DNA of 49,212 bases from Nitrospirota bacterium. Lineage in GTDB: Bacteria > Nitrospirota > Thermodesulfovibrionia > Thermodesulfovibrionales > Magnetobacteriaceae. The translations under genes were made by a program, and so were the position numbers. Below the pieces are notes generated by a model. It was given only the letters and a program-made list of their open reading frames with translations. It was not told the DNA's origin and made no database searches. This document shows positions 17,047 to 25,957 of this stretch, in pieces. Positions within the stretch are counted from its first letter, which is position 1. Every line of letters begins with the position of its first letter. The stretch covers positions 1 through 49,212 of the forward strand of contig JADFXG010000021.1 in the NCBI GenBank assembly GCA_015233895.1, given 5' to 3'.

Positions 17047-17829
17047 CTATTTTGTTGACAGTTCCATAGCGCGGTACATATCGTGCTTCATATTCGCTAT
17101 GTTTATACCAAATAAATATATCATGAGAGGTAAACAAGCTATCATGAGGGTCAATCCTACGAAAATAAATATTGGAAAACTGACAAAGAATATATTTATC
17201 TGTGGGGCTGCCTTATATAGAAGTCCAAGCAGCAGGTTTGCCGTAAGCATTCCGACCGTAATAGGGGCAGCAATCTTTATTGCCAAAACAAATAACTGGG
17301 AACCTCCCATAAAAGCGTCAATCATTGATCTGTTCAGCACAATTTTATCCGGAGGCAGGAACTCATAACTTTTTACAAACATCGTGATTAAATCATGGTG
17401 GGCATCCATAGAGAGAAACAGCAGGGTTAGAATAACGCCAAGAAGCCTGCTGACCTCAGCCGATTGGCCAAAGTCAGGATCAAAAGTGCTCGCAACGGAA
17501 AGAGACATACTGTTACTTATAAAAGTTCCGGCCATGTTAACGGCGGTAAAGACAAAGCGTGCCCAACTGGCAAACAACATGGAAAAAAGCAACTCTTTTC
17601 CCAAAAACAACGGAATACGCTCGTTTTCACTGAAGTGAACATTGACAATAGGCGTTAATAGCACAGCAATGGCAACGGCAAAGGCGATTTTAATCTGAGT
17701 TGGAATGTTTGTACTGCCGAATATTGGCATCATGGCAACAAATATGGACGTCCTGATGAGTATAAACAAAAAATTCCCTATCTGCTGAGTTGCCATCTGG
17801 GCATTTATAAACTGGTTTATCTCTTGCAC
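17047..17829 (-). CDS. fliR: Flagellar export protein FliR
   Basis: 260-aa integral membrane protein with about six hydrophobic segments. FIRT-type features are visible: LIRTSIFVAMMPIFGSTNIPTQIKIAFAVAI and SFPIFIFVGLTLMI are the well-conserved N- and C-terminal segments. FliR forms the export channel with FliP and FliQ in the inner-membrane basal body. fliQ ends 3 bp upstream of its start, so the two are translationally linked. Family length is matched. Confidence 0.95.
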   Translation of the reverse strand: MQEINQFINAQMATQQIGNFLFILIRTSIFVAMMPIFGSTNIPTQIKIAFAVAIAVLLTPIVNVHFSENERIPLFLGKELLFSMLFASWARFVFTAVNMAGTFISNSMSLSVASTFDPDFGQSAEVSRLLGVILTLLFLSMDAHHDLITMFVKSYEFLPPDKIVLNRSMIDAFMGGSQLFVLAIKIAAPITVGMLTANLLLGLLYKAAPQINIFFVSFPIFIFVGLTLMIACLPLMIYLFGINIANMKHDMYRAMELSTK

Positions 17830-17831
17830 TT

Positions 17832-18101
17832 TTACCTGACATACATGGGCATTCTTTCAATTAAATGAGTCGTAAAAGTAATCATAATCTTTGCAAACCA
17901 AGGCAGTAAAATAAAAATACATAAGAATACGGCTACCACCTTAGGCACAAAGGTAAGTGTAAACTCCTGCAGTTGTGTTATTGCCTGAAAAAAGCTGACA
18001 AGCAAACCCACTATCATGCTGACTAAAAGTATCGGCGATGCCAATGTCAGCAGAGTTTTAAACACTTCCCCTGATATATCTTTAACGGCTTCAATTGTCA
18101 T
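17832..18101 (-). CDS. fliQ: Flagellar export protein FliQ
   Basis: 89 aa, the standard FliQ length, with two long transmembrane helices (LLTLASPILLVSMIVGLLVSF and VVAVFLCIFILLPWF). The start is set at ATG 18101 because AAGGAG lies 6 nt upstream and family members begin MT-EAV. A longer frame back to 18140 would add 13 residues from within fliP. It overlaps the 3' end of fliP by 4 bp (ATGA-type junction). Confidence 0.94.
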   Translation of the reverse strand: MTIEAVKDISGEVFKTLLTLASPILLVSMIVGLLVSFFQAITQLQEFTLTFVPKVVAVFLCIFILLPWFAKIMITFTTHLIERMPMYVR

Positions 18102-18736
18102 TGGAAACTCCTTACGACAGTGCCTATAATAAGATTCCACCCGTCAACCAAAACAAACAAAAGAAGTTTAAACGGCAGAGAAATCGTAACCGGAGGCAGC
18201 ATCATCATACCCATTGAAAGCATAACGCTTGCCACTACCATGTCAATAATGATAAAGGGAAGGTAGAGTAAAAAGCCCATCTCAAAAGCTGTCTTAAGCT
18301 CACTTATCACAAAGGCAGGAGCAACCACTTTAAAGGGCACATCCTTTGGCTCATAAGGCTGGGGGGACTTAGAGAGTTGAATAAACAGGGCTATGTCTTT
18401 TTTCCGGGTCTGTTTCAGCATAAAGGACTTGACTGGTTCTTCACCGCGCTTAACCGCCTCAGTCAGTGTAATTTGCTTGTCCATATATGGGGTTATAGAA
18501 TCCTTGGCAAGTTTATCAAAAGTAGGGGCCATTACAAAAAACGTAATGAAAATGGAAAGCCCGACTACTACCGCATTAGGCGGTATCTGGGCTCCGCCGA
18601 TAGCCTGCCGCAGAAAAGACAGAATAATCACTGTGCGTGTGAAAGATGTCAACATTATCAGCATTGCAGGTATGAGCGACAGAAAACTCATTAGTAAAAA
18701 CATAGAAACAAGCGGGTGGTCAATATTAAAATTCAT
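18098..18736 (-). CDS. fliP: Flagellar export protein FliP, short N-terminus
   Basis: 212 aa. It has the FliP core: MLTSFTRTVIILSFLRQAIG, QIPPNAVVVGLSIF, KKDIALFIQLSK, and FVISELKTAFEMGFLLYLPFIIIDM, followed by MGMMMLPPVTISLPFKLLLFV. Many FliP proteins are about 245 aa and begin with a cleavable signal peptide; that leader is missing here, and the protein starts directly at the first conserved helix region. The fliO stop is only 6 bp upstream, so no longer start is available. FliP forms the central export channel with FliQ and FliR. Confidence 0.95.
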   Translation of the reverse strand: MNFNIDHPLVSMFLLMSFLSLIPAMLIMLTSFTRTVIILSFLRQAIGGAQIPPNAVVVGLSIFITFFVMAPTFDKLAKDSITPYMDKQITLTEAVKRGEEPVKSFMLKQTRKKDIALFIQLSKSPQPYEPKDVPFKVVAPAFVISELKTAFEMGFLLYLPFIIIDMVVASVMLSMGMMMLPPVTISLPFKLLLFVLVDGWNLIIGTVVRSFQ

Positions 18737-18742
18737 CCCTTG

Positions 18743-19069
18743 TTACCTCCCTGTACCGGCTGATGCAGTGTCCTGGACTTGCAGACTCTTGACCTCGGTA
18801 TCTAACCTGCCCTTAAAATCCAGTACATCCGGTGATGATTCTTTAATTGTCATAAGAAGCCGAATATCGTTTTGCGTTACTGATATAATTAACAGATCGG
18901 CCCCTGCCTTAACCATAGCTATTCCCCTTTTTGGACCAAGCGGCAGGTACTCTTTCATAGCAAGAAAGCCACCCTGTTTGCCCCGTTTCTTCATATAATA
19001 TGACATACCGTATATGATTAAAATCACTGCAAGAAGCGCAAAAACCATCTGTATAACAGCAGCAGTCAT
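18743..19069 (-). CDS. fliO: Flagellar assembly protein FliO
   Basis: 108-aa bitopic protein with one N-terminal helix (VIQMVFALLAVILIIYGMSYY) and a small cytoplasmic domain, KEYLPLGPKRGIAMVKAGADLLIISVT, matching the FliO/FliZ pattern of an LGPKR beta-barrel segment. FliO helps assemble the FliP ring. The name rests on this pattern plus position between fliN and fliP. Its start overlaps the fliN stop by 4 bp. Confidence 0.88.
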   Translation of the reverse strand: MTAAVIQMVFALLAVILIIYGMSYYMKKRGKQGGFLAMKEYLPLGPKRGIAMVKAGADLLIISVTQNDIRLLMTIKESSPDVLDFKGRLDTEVKSLQVQDTASAGTGR

Positions 19070-19383
19070 CTTAATTGCTTTAACCTCTCGTTGGGGCTTA
19101 CAATGTCAGTAAGCCTGATTCCAAACTTCTCGTTTACAACAACAACCTCTCCCCGTGCTATAACCTTCTGGTTAACAAGTATTTCCATCGGCTCTCCAGC
19201 AAGCTTATCAAGCTCAACAACTGAGCCCTGGCCAAGCTGCAACAGGTCTTGAATCATCATCTTTGTCCTTCCTATCTCCACTGTTATAGTAAGAGGAATA
19301 TCAAGCAGAAACTTTATATCTCTCATGCCCTCCTTTGGGGCGTCTTTATCTAATTCCTGGAAATCAGCCTTTACCGCTTCCAT
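19066..19383 (-). CDS. fliN: Flagellar switch protein FliN
   Basis: 105 aa with a single SpoA/SPOA domain in the C-terminal 75 residues: LLDIPLTITVEIGRTKMMIQDLLQLGQGSVVELDKL, then VNQKVIARGEVVVVNEKFGIRLTDIV. It forms the lower C-ring with FliM and binds CheY-P-dependent switching partners. It lies 16 bp after fliM and overlaps fliO. A short acidic N-terminus has no other domain. Confidence 0.96.
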   Translation of the reverse strand: MEAVKADFQELDKDAPKEGMRDIKFLLDIPLTITVEIGRTKMMIQDLLQLGQGSVVELDKLAGEPMEILVNQKVIARGEVVVVNEKFGIRLTDIVSPNERLKQLR

Positions 19384-19399
19384 TTAAATACCTCCAAAA

Positions 19400-20368
19400 T
19401 CATTGAATAACTCCTGTTATCTTTATAGCCTGGTTACCTTTTCGCACTCCCGGCAAACACTTTAGTTTAGTGACGCCCTCAACCTTTACGACAAGCTCAT
19501 CAGTCACTGAGCTACTGAGAGGAATAACATTACCAACCTGCAGATTTAAAAGCTCCTCGATAAGAAGCTCTGTCCTGCCAAGCTCAACACTCATATTTAC
19601 CTCTGACACCATAAGGATGTCTTTGAGCCTTGCCACCCACCTGTGGTCAGTTTCGAGTTTTTCAGCCTGAATACCGGAGTAGAGCTTTTCCTTTACCGGT
19701 TCTATCACAGAGTACGGTATGCAGAAATACATCTTACCAGTAAAATCCTCGACCTCTATATGCACCTCAATTTTTATGATTACCTCTGTTGGGGTAACAA
19801 TGGTTACAAACTGGGGGTTCATTTCAGATCCAACGTGTTCGGGCTGAACCGTGGCTACTCCTCTCCACGCTAAAGCAAGGTCCTTTAGAACCATCCCTAC
19901 GACTTTTTTGATTATACGCTGTTCTATGGGGGTAAAATACCGGCCCTCACTCTTTGTATTGCGGGCAGTTGTAGCGCCAAAAAAGTACTCTACAAAGGCA
20001 AACACGGCAGGCGCCCCTATTACAAACAGTGAATACCCTTTCAGTGGCTCCATCTTAAATATGTTTATGCTGGAGGGCAGAGGGAGGGTTTTCATAAACT
20101 CACTGAATTTCATCATCTCAACACCGTGAATATTGACATCAACAAACTTCATTATGATGGCTGATATGGAGTTTCTGAAAAACCTGGCAAAACGCTCATT
20201 AGCTATTTCAAGGCCTGGCATCCTGCCGCGGATGATTCTCTCCTGATTGGTCAGGTCATAGGTCTTAACACCGGATTCACCCTCAGAGGAGGCCTCTGTT
20301 TCGATGCTTCCTGCCTGAACTCCTTTAAGCAGGGCATCTATTTCATCCTGTGACAGTATTTTATTCAT
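19400..20368 (-). CDS. fliM: Flagellar motor switch protein FliM
   Basis: 322 aa. The N-terminal CheY-binding peptide is MNKILSQDEIDALLKGVQAG, in very typical form. The middle CheC-like domain (about 45-230) includes GRMPGLEIANERFARFFR. The C-terminal SpoA domain has VSVELGRTE-like MSVELGRTELLIEELLNLQVGNVIPL. It transmits CheY-P binding into motor reversal. The EIDALL peptide implies a conventional CheY-regulated motor, consistent with cheX at 3412. Confidence 0.97.
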   Translation of the reverse strand: MNKILSQDEIDALLKGVQAGSIETEASSEGESGVKTYDLTNQERIIRGRMPGLEIANERFARFFRNSISAIIMKFVDVNIHGVEMMKFSEFMKTLPLPSSINIFKMEPLKGYSLFVIGAPAVFAFVEYFFGATTARNTKSEGRYFTPIEQRIIKKVVGMVLKDLALAWRGVATVQPEHVGSEMNPQFVTIVTPTEVIIKIEVHIEVEDFTGKMYFCIPYSVIEPVKEKLYSGIQAEKLETDHRWVARLKDILMVSEVNMSVELGRTELLIEELLNLQVGNVIPLSSSVTDELVVKVEGVTKLKCLPGVRKGNQAIKITGVIQ

Positions 20369-20380
20369 ATGTTTTTCACT

Positions 20381-20938
20381 CTACTGCACCACAAAGTCTG
20401 TAAAATAAATGTTTGTTATCAAATCCTCTCCCAGTGCCTGATTAACACGGGCAAGCATCTCGTCTTTTAACATTAGTTTACCATCCGGTCCGGATATGGA
20501 CTCCAGATTTTTTGAACTCAGAAGTATAATTATAGCATCTCTGAGAACAGGCAGCTTTTCCTTCATAGCAGCCTCCATCTTCTTATCCGGTATTTCTATT
20601 TGCACGGTTATTTTCATATATCTGCCGGGGTCAACGAGATTTACCACAAATGGCTCAAGTGGCACAATTGCACCGGTATCATGCCCTTCTTTCTTTGGCT
20701 CTTTGTGTGCCTTCTTTTCTTTCTTTTCTACCTTCTCCTCAACCGGTTTCTCAGGCTCTGCTGCGGTATTATCGTGTTTTTTCAAAAACTTGTTGTAACC
20801 TATATAGCCAGCTCCCACTAACACAAGGGCAATGCCTAAAAAGATTATTAGTTGCTTGATATTTAGTTTCTTTTTTGGTTGTGGACCTTCTAACTGTTCT
20901 TCATCCTGCTCTTCTTTTGACATAATCTGTGTGTACAC
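20381..20938 (-). CDS. fliL: Flagellar basal-body protein FliL
   Basis: 185 aa. A cytoplasmic acidic N-terminus is followed by one transmembrane helix (LIIFLGIALVLVGAGYIGYNKFL, about 30-52), a Lys/Glu-rich linker, and a periplasmic stomatin-like domain: PLEPFVVNLVDPGRYMKITVQIEIP and LRDAIIILLSSKNLESI. FliL surrounds stator units and supports torque. It is the first gene of the operon that runs to mltD. The start is either GTG 20938 or ATG 20923; neither has an ideal ribosome site. Confidence 0.92.
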   Translation of the reverse strand: MYTQIMSKEEQDEEQLEGPQPKKKLNIKQLIIFLGIALVLVGAGYIGYNKFLKKHDNTAAEPEKPVEEKVEKKEKKAHKEPKKEGHDTGAIVPLEPFVVNLVDPGRYMKITVQIEIPDKKMEAAMKEKLPVLRDAIIILLSSKNLESISGPDGKLMLKDEMLARVNQALGEDLITNIYFTDFVVQ

Positions 20939-21070
20939 CCCCTTGTGTATAAATTACACCTTCTAACTTATTATATCAAATTTCATGCCAGAGAGCAATA
21001 GCTAAGTAAAACAGGCGATTTCTCTGTTCAGACGTAGTCAAGCGATGATGTTTTACGTCAATGAATTGAC

Positions 21071-21121
21071 AAAAAAGCTGCCTTTCAAACAGTTCTTACT
21101 GTTTTGAGTTCAGAAAGACAG
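21071..21121 (-). terminator. Strong intrinsic terminator of the glycan/rubredoxin operon
   Basis: On the minus strand, CTGTCTTTC (21121-21113) pairs with GAAAGGCAG (21086-21078), enclosing a second perfect 7-bp stem (21087-21093 with 21098-21104, 4-nt loop). The outer stem is followed at once by C and six T (21076-21071). It lies 27 bp past the stop of the GT39-like gene. Confidence 0.82.
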
Positions 21122-21147
21122 TTAGGATGTAGAGAAGCCGGGAAGAA

Positions 21148-22860
21148 TCATTTTCTTTTCATCTTATAGAGGGCAAATGTCCGGCCACGCTCTGTGTAGA
21201 GGTGGACTTTTTCACAATCGTAAGTGTCAAGAATTCTTTGGCAAAAACCCTTCTGCACAGGGTCTGCCGTGTTACACCAGTAATTATAATGAAAATATAC
21301 GTTTCCGCTGTAACGGTCAAACAGATTATTTATTCTGTCAACGTTGTTTGTGGCAGTTGAGCTCTGAACAGCGTTAGCGCCCCACAGCAAAAACATATTT
21401 GGATTGTGGGTTAACACAATGGAATTGCTTTTATCTATCATGGTAAGCATCTTCTGAGCCTCCCGATAATCCACCCGGCACTCCCATGATTCCTCACCCA
21501 GAGACCGTATGTGCGGCATAAAAGATATGAATATATAGAAAAGCACAATTAATGGTATTAATTGTATATGCGTTCCGGAGTCTTTAAACAATCGCTGTAT
21601 TTGAAAAAAACCGGCGCCAGCCAGTATGGATAGCGGCATGTAAGACACCAGTGAGTACCGTACATCTTGTCCGTAGCTGTAGCTACCGGCATAAAAAAAC
21701 AAAAATATTCCAAACAGCAGGATAAACCACATCCCTAACAGCAGTTTCTCTTTGAGAAAAGTCCTCCCCGCTGTTATTCCAATCAGGGCAAGGCCAGTAA
21801 AGACCGCCGGAAATCTGACGTTGTTGAGATAAAAGAGACCGTTAACCTTTAAGTTATTCAAAAAATATGAAATTGACATCCTGTCCCCGCTTGAGCCCCA
21901 GTTTTCATTCCTTACCGAATATATCTGCAAAATATGGGTCATTGCAAGCACAAGTGAAATGAGCATAAAAATGTATAACCACCTCGATTTCAACAAAGCC
22001 CTGTCTTTCAATAAAACATACGTAAACATAACCGGTAAAATTAAAATAGCCTCAAGCCGGAATTGAAGTGAAAAGGGGAGCATTACCGAAAACAAAAACA
22101 GTGATTTAATATCCCGTTCTTTCATATAAATCAGAAAACACAGTATCGTTGCACCAGGAAAAAGTATGGAGGAGGGTTCAACAGCAGCCGTGTTGCTCCA
22201 GATTATGTTTTCAGGAATCATGGTAAATATGAGCGCTGCAAGTATGGAAAGCGTGACCTCCTCAAACAGGAGATTACTGATTAAAAACACAAGCAAGGTG
22301 GACAGAACAAACACGGCATTATTATATATAAACCCTGTAGCCTCAGCAGATCCAAACATTTTAAAAAGCAGACTTAACAGAAACGGATAAGCATACGGCT
22401 GCTTATTAAATTCAATGTTGTCGCACCCATAAACGCCATAGTGGTTATTGCCGTCATTGCACATGCCAGCCTTACCTAAAAACCCGATGTTTTGCCCAAT
22501 GCTTAGATAAATGTTCTCGTCATAATAGATTCTGTGAATACGCGGTGCAACTAAGACCACCAAACACAGCGCAAACGCTACAACTGCTCCCAGTGAATAC
22601 ATTTGCACTTTCGTTAACTTAGTAAACACTGCGGTTATTGTTTTATAATTAAACAACAGCCCCAGCACTATCAGAATAAAATTAACAGCAAGAGCGGCTG
22701 GAATCGCTGTTATAAGATGCTGCCTTATAGTGTCGGAACTATTTCCGTGGGCATAATTATGGGCTGACACTAAAATCGCGACAAATCCTGCCGCAATAAA
22801 ATACCACTCTTTCTCAACTATGGATTTCGTCTGCTTTTTAGGCGTATTTTTCGTTTTCAA
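21148..22860 (-). CDS. GT39/ArnT-like membrane glycosyltransferase
   Basis: 570 aa with about 11-13 transmembrane helices. After the first helices a luminal loop has YYDENIYLSIGQNI, the Asp-Glu motif used by ArnT/PMT-type GT-C enzymes that transfer sugar from a lipid carrier, followed by NKQPYAYPFLLSL. A soluble C-terminal domain of about 130 residues follows. It overlaps the end of the carbamoyltransferase gene by 23 bp. In context it probably transfers a sugar to a surface lipid, glycan or protein. The donor and acceptor cannot be deduced, and the family call is from the DE motif and topology only. Confidence 0.7.
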   Translation of the reverse strand: MKTKNTPKKQTKSIVEKEWYFIAAGFVAILVSAHNYAHGNSSDTIRQHLITAIPAALAVNFILIVLGLLFNYKTITAVFTKLTKVQMYSLGAVVAFALCLVVLVAPRIHRIYYDENIYLSIGQNIGFLGKAGMCNDGNNHYGVYGCDNIEFNKQPYAYPFLLSLLFKMFGSAEATGFIYNNAVFVLSTLLVFLISNLLFEEVTLSILAALIFTMIPENIIWSNTAAVEPSSILFPGATILCFLIYMKERDIKSLFLFSVMLPFSLQFRLEAILILPVMFTYVLLKDRALLKSRWLYIFMLISLVLAMTHILQIYSVRNENWGSSGDRMSISYFLNNLKVNGLFYLNNVRFPAVFTGLALIGITAGRTFLKEKLLLGMWFILLFGIFLFFYAGSYSYGQDVRYSLVSYMPLSILAGAGFFQIQRLFKDSGTHIQLIPLIVLFYIFISFMPHIRSLGEESWECRVDYREAQKMLTMIDKSNSIVLTHNPNMFLLWGANAVQSSTATNNVDRINNLFDRYSGNVYFHYNYWCNTADPVQKGFCQRILDTYDCEKVHLYTERGRTFALYKMKRK

Positions 22861-24541
22861 CTAAATAGTCACCTATTGCCATGTATCTGTTTTTAGCCTC
22901 GATGAGGGTTTTTACTGCATCTTCAGGGCTAAAAACCAGTGGTTGTCCATGAATATTAAAACTCGTATTTAGCACAACTCCTCTGCCGGTTAGTTTTTTT
23001 AATTCACACAGAAGATTATAAAACACACCGTCTCTTTCGTCAACAACCTGCGGCCTGCACACTCCTCTTAAGCTTACGATGCCTCTCATCTCCGGTATAA
23101 ATTCCGGTTTCACTCTGTAGCCCATGGCCATAAACTTATTGTAGCTGATGTTGCTGTTACGGTCTATTATGGTGTCAAAATCCTCTTTTAATATGGATGG
23201 ACAAAAGGGCTGATACCACACACGCATTTTAAGTCTGAGATTAAGACGGTTTTTGATTTCCTCTGAGTTAGGAAGCGCAAGGATGCTCCTTCTGCCAAGT
23301 GCCCTCGGGCCATACTCCATAGCTCCCTGAAACCAAAACACTATGTTACCCTCTGAAATCAGTTTTGCAGTCTCTTTGGCTATATCTGTTTTCTTTTCAA
23401 ATTTCAGGTTTTTCGTTTTTAATACATCTGTAATATCGGAGTCCTTAAACCCTGTACCCCAAAACACATCGTTAAACTCATATTTTGACACTCTGTTTAA
23501 CTCATAATTAGCGCACATAGCCGCACCCGCGGCAAGTCCGCCGTCTCCCATGTGAGGATATACAAAGCAATCGGAAACTCCCGAAAGCTCACTTATCAGC
23601 ATATTTACCACAATATTGGAAAACAATCCTCCCGCAACGGCAATCTTGTCACAGCTGGATATTGTGAGAGCGTTTCTTACAAGCTGCACAACATGCACCT
23701 CAAGCACCCTCTCTGCCATATAGGCAAACTGCTCAGAGGGATAGTGCCATAGGATTTTCTTTAACTTATCGTACATCTGTATGGAGCCGTATTTTGCACT
23801 GACGTTAAGCCCCTCGATTTGAAAAAACTCAAGCATCGGATTCTTTGTGTCATCTATCGGGTAGGCATAGTCGGCAAGCGCCATGACCTTTCCCTCATCC
23901 TCCAACTCTCGCATGTTTAACAGATTTGTTACGTGTTCAAAGAATATTCCAAATGAATTCCTTCCGCTTATCGTTTTTATTGAACTTAGCCTGTTATTAT
24001 CGAACACACTTATACTGCCGGAGAGTCCGTCTCCTATTCCATCAAGCGTCACAACAAGGGATTTATCATTTCCTGAGCAAAACGCCGCCGCGGCGGCGTG
24101 ACAGTCGTGATGGCCGTACTGATGGAAATTGACATTTTTAAACCCCAAACTTTTTAGTTCTTTTATTAACAGATGGTGGCTGATACGCCGGCTTAGTGCT
24201 GACGGACCAATTTCTGTCAGTATGTACTTAGCTCTCTTTTTTAAGCCTTGAAATGCACCCTGCTCTGTTTTCCGTCTTCGGATAAGATAGTACTGCTCTT
24301 TAAGGACAGGAAATGCGCGTGTCAGTGTTTTGGAAAAATCAGTTGTGCAACTGCTTACGCATTTAATGTCACGAGGCTCTAAGTTTAAAGCGCTCAAACA
24401 TGCCTTTATGGAAAGCACAGGGAATCCAGCCTCTAATTTCCTTCTTGAAAGCCTCTCCTCGTTTATAGCAACAAGGACCCGGTTGTCCTCTATGATGGCA
24501 GCCCCTGCGTCATGGCCATCCCATATCCCAAGTATATACAT
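22838..24541 (-). CDS. NodU/CmcH-type carbamoyltransferase
   Basis: 567 aa. The N-terminal half is an ASKHA-fold domain: LGIWDGHDAGAAII (nucleotide/metal loop), YGHHDCHAAAAAF (His cluster that handles carbamoyl phosphate) and VVTLDGIGDGLSGS. The C-terminal half has MEYGPRALGRRSILA and VLNTSFNIHGQPLV, both strongly conserved. Such enzymes put a carbamoyl group on sugars or antibiotics via carbamoyl-AMP. It starts 2 bp after the radical SAM gene and overlaps the GT39-like gene, so all act on one pathway, probably decoration of a surface polysaccharide. Confidence 0.92.
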   Translation of the reverse strand: MYILGIWDGHDAGAAIIEDNRVLVAINEERLSRRKLEAGFPVLSIKACLSALNLEPRDIKCVSSCTTDFSKTLTRAFPVLKEQYYLIRRRKTEQGAFQGLKKRAKYILTEIGPSALSRRISHHLLIKELKSLGFKNVNFHQYGHHDCHAAAAAFCSGNDKSLVVTLDGIGDGLSGSISVFDNNRLSSIKTISGRNSFGIFFEHVTNLLNMRELEDEGKVMALADYAYPIDDTKNPMLEFFQIEGLNVSAKYGSIQMYDKLKKILWHYPSEQFAYMAERVLEVHVVQLVRNALTISSCDKIAVAGGLFSNIVVNMLISELSGVSDCFVYPHMGDGGLAAGAAMCANYELNRVSKYEFNDVFWGTGFKDSDITDVLKTKNLKFEKKTDIAKETAKLISEGNIVFWFQGAMEYGPRALGRRSILALPNSEEIKNRLNLRLKMRVWYQPFCPSILKEDFDTIIDRNSNISYNKFMAMGYRVKPEFIPEMRGIVSLRGVCRPQVVDERDGVFYNLLCELKKLTGRGVVLNTSFNIHGQPLVFSPEDAVKTLIEAKNRYMAIGDYLVENEKYA

Positions 24542-24543
24542 GC

Positions 24544-25956
24544 TTATTCCACCACCTTTAAAAATTTCAATGTTGACACTATGGTTTTAAACAGTGAGCG
24601 TGGATTCATCAGTTTTATAATCCCTGAAATTACCGTGAATCTTAAGTAAAACTCCCTTACAGCCTGTGTTCTTATCTTTTCCACTTCTTGTGGCGATATG
24701 CCCTCTAAGGACATAACAGCGTGTTCCTGCCGGTAGGAGCTGAAATCACCTGTGTCTTTTATCCAGCCGTTATTGAGCGCTGTGTTGTAGAGTTCTGAGC
24801 CGGGAAAAGGAACGGCACAGTAAAATTGTGCAAAGTCGAGGTCTAAGCCCAGCACTTTCCGTTTAGTCTCTAAAGCTGATGAGACAGTCTCGTTAGGTAG
24901 CCCAAATATTATATGCCCGGACGTTTTTATCCCAGCTTTTTTAGCCGCTGTAAGTGTTTTTTTAATCTGCTCAAACCCTATGTTTTTTCTCACACCCCTA
25001 AGCACCTCCGAGTTAACCGACTCTATTCCAAAACTAATCATCCAGCATCCGGAACGTTTCATTAATTGTAATAACTCCTCGTTCACCGTGTCAATTCGGC
25101 TATTACAGACCCATGAAATATTCACTCTTTTCGTTATCAATCCCATACAGAGTTCTTTAACGAAAGCAGGATTAGCTGTAAATGTCTCAGCCCAAAAGAA
25201 ATACTCCCGCACACCGTATTTCTCTATATCAGCGTTAATCTCTTCAACTATGGAGTCAACCGTCCTAAGCCGTATCTTTTTCCCGTAATACGTCTGGCTT
25301 GTGCAAAATGTACACGGAAAATGGCATCCCCTTTGTGGCATCACCATAAGAAACGGAGTGGCTTTAAGCGGCAGGGTGTATGAGGTGATATTAATCAGAC
25401 TCCAGTTGGGAAAAGGCAAGGCGTCGAGATTGGAGGCAAACTCTCTGTCATCATTTCTTACAATATCACCGTTAACGGCTCTGAATGTTATTCCCTGCAC
25501 ATTGTGTAAATTATGCAAATTATTGACTGCTTCAAGGGCTGTTATTTCAGGCTCATTTCTAATGACTATGTCTAAGCCAGCCGCCTGCATAAGAGACTGT
25601 GCGTCAAAGACGGTTACATGGGTACCGATAACTATGGTGGTAATTACCGGTTTTTGCTCTTTTATCAATGCTGCAACAGCAAGGTCGTTGGTAATTGTCG
25701 GAGTGCCGGTACTAAGAATTGCAACATCAGGGTTAAATGAATCAATTAAGGACTTAAGGCCGTGTAAACTAATGTTTTCGGCAGGGGCATCTGTTACTCT
25801 TACCTCATGCCCGTTTTCCTGTAACAGGGTGGCAATATAAACAAGTGAAAGCGGAGGCCACAGGGTTGACCAAATGCCGCTTTGCTGAGTGCAACGCCCC
25901 TCTCTTGTGAACTTCTCACCGTAAGCATCCGGCGGATTTAAAAGCAGAACTTTCAA
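24544..25956 (-). CDS. B12-binding radical SAM enzyme
   Basis: 470 aa. The N-terminal cobalamin-binding Rossmann-like domain (about 1-150) starts MKVLLLNPPDAYG and has LSLVYIATLLQENGHEVRVTD. The radical SAM core has RGCHFPCTFC, the C-x3-C-x2-C cluster motif, and EYFFWAETFT, followed by ISFGIESVNSEVL. This is the BchE/P-methylase (class B methyltransferase) architecture. Such enzymes methylate or rearrange unactivated carbons. The gene lies 1 bp after the GT2 stop. The substrate could be a sugar or lipid of the same glycan pathway. Confidence 0.88.
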   Translation of the reverse strand: MKVLLLNPPDAYGEKFTREGRCTQQSGIWSTLWPPLSLVYIATLLQENGHEVRVTDAPAENISLHGLKSLIDSFNPDVAILSTGTPTITNDLAVAALIKEQKPVITTIVIGTHVTVFDAQSLMQAAGLDIVIRNEPEITALEAVNNLHNLHNVQGITFRAVNGDIVRNDDREFASNLDALPFPNWSLINITSYTLPLKATPFLMVMPQRGCHFPCTFCTSQTYYGKKIRLRTVDSIVEEINADIEKYGVREYFFWAETFTANPAFVKELCMGLITKRVNISWVCNSRIDTVNEELLQLMKRSGCWMISFGIESVNSEVLRGVRKNIGFEQIKKTLTAAKKAGIKTSGHIIFGLPNETVSSALETKRKVLGLDLDFAQFYCAVPFPGSELYNTALNNGWIKDTGDFSSYRQEHAVMSLEGISPQEVEKIRTQAVREFYLRFTVISGIIKLMNPRSLFKTIVSTLKFLKVVE

Positions 25957-25957
25957 T

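Noticed and set aside
18102-18140. Longer FliQ frame
   Set aside because: FliQ is normally 89 aa, and the AAGGAG site fits ATG 18101.
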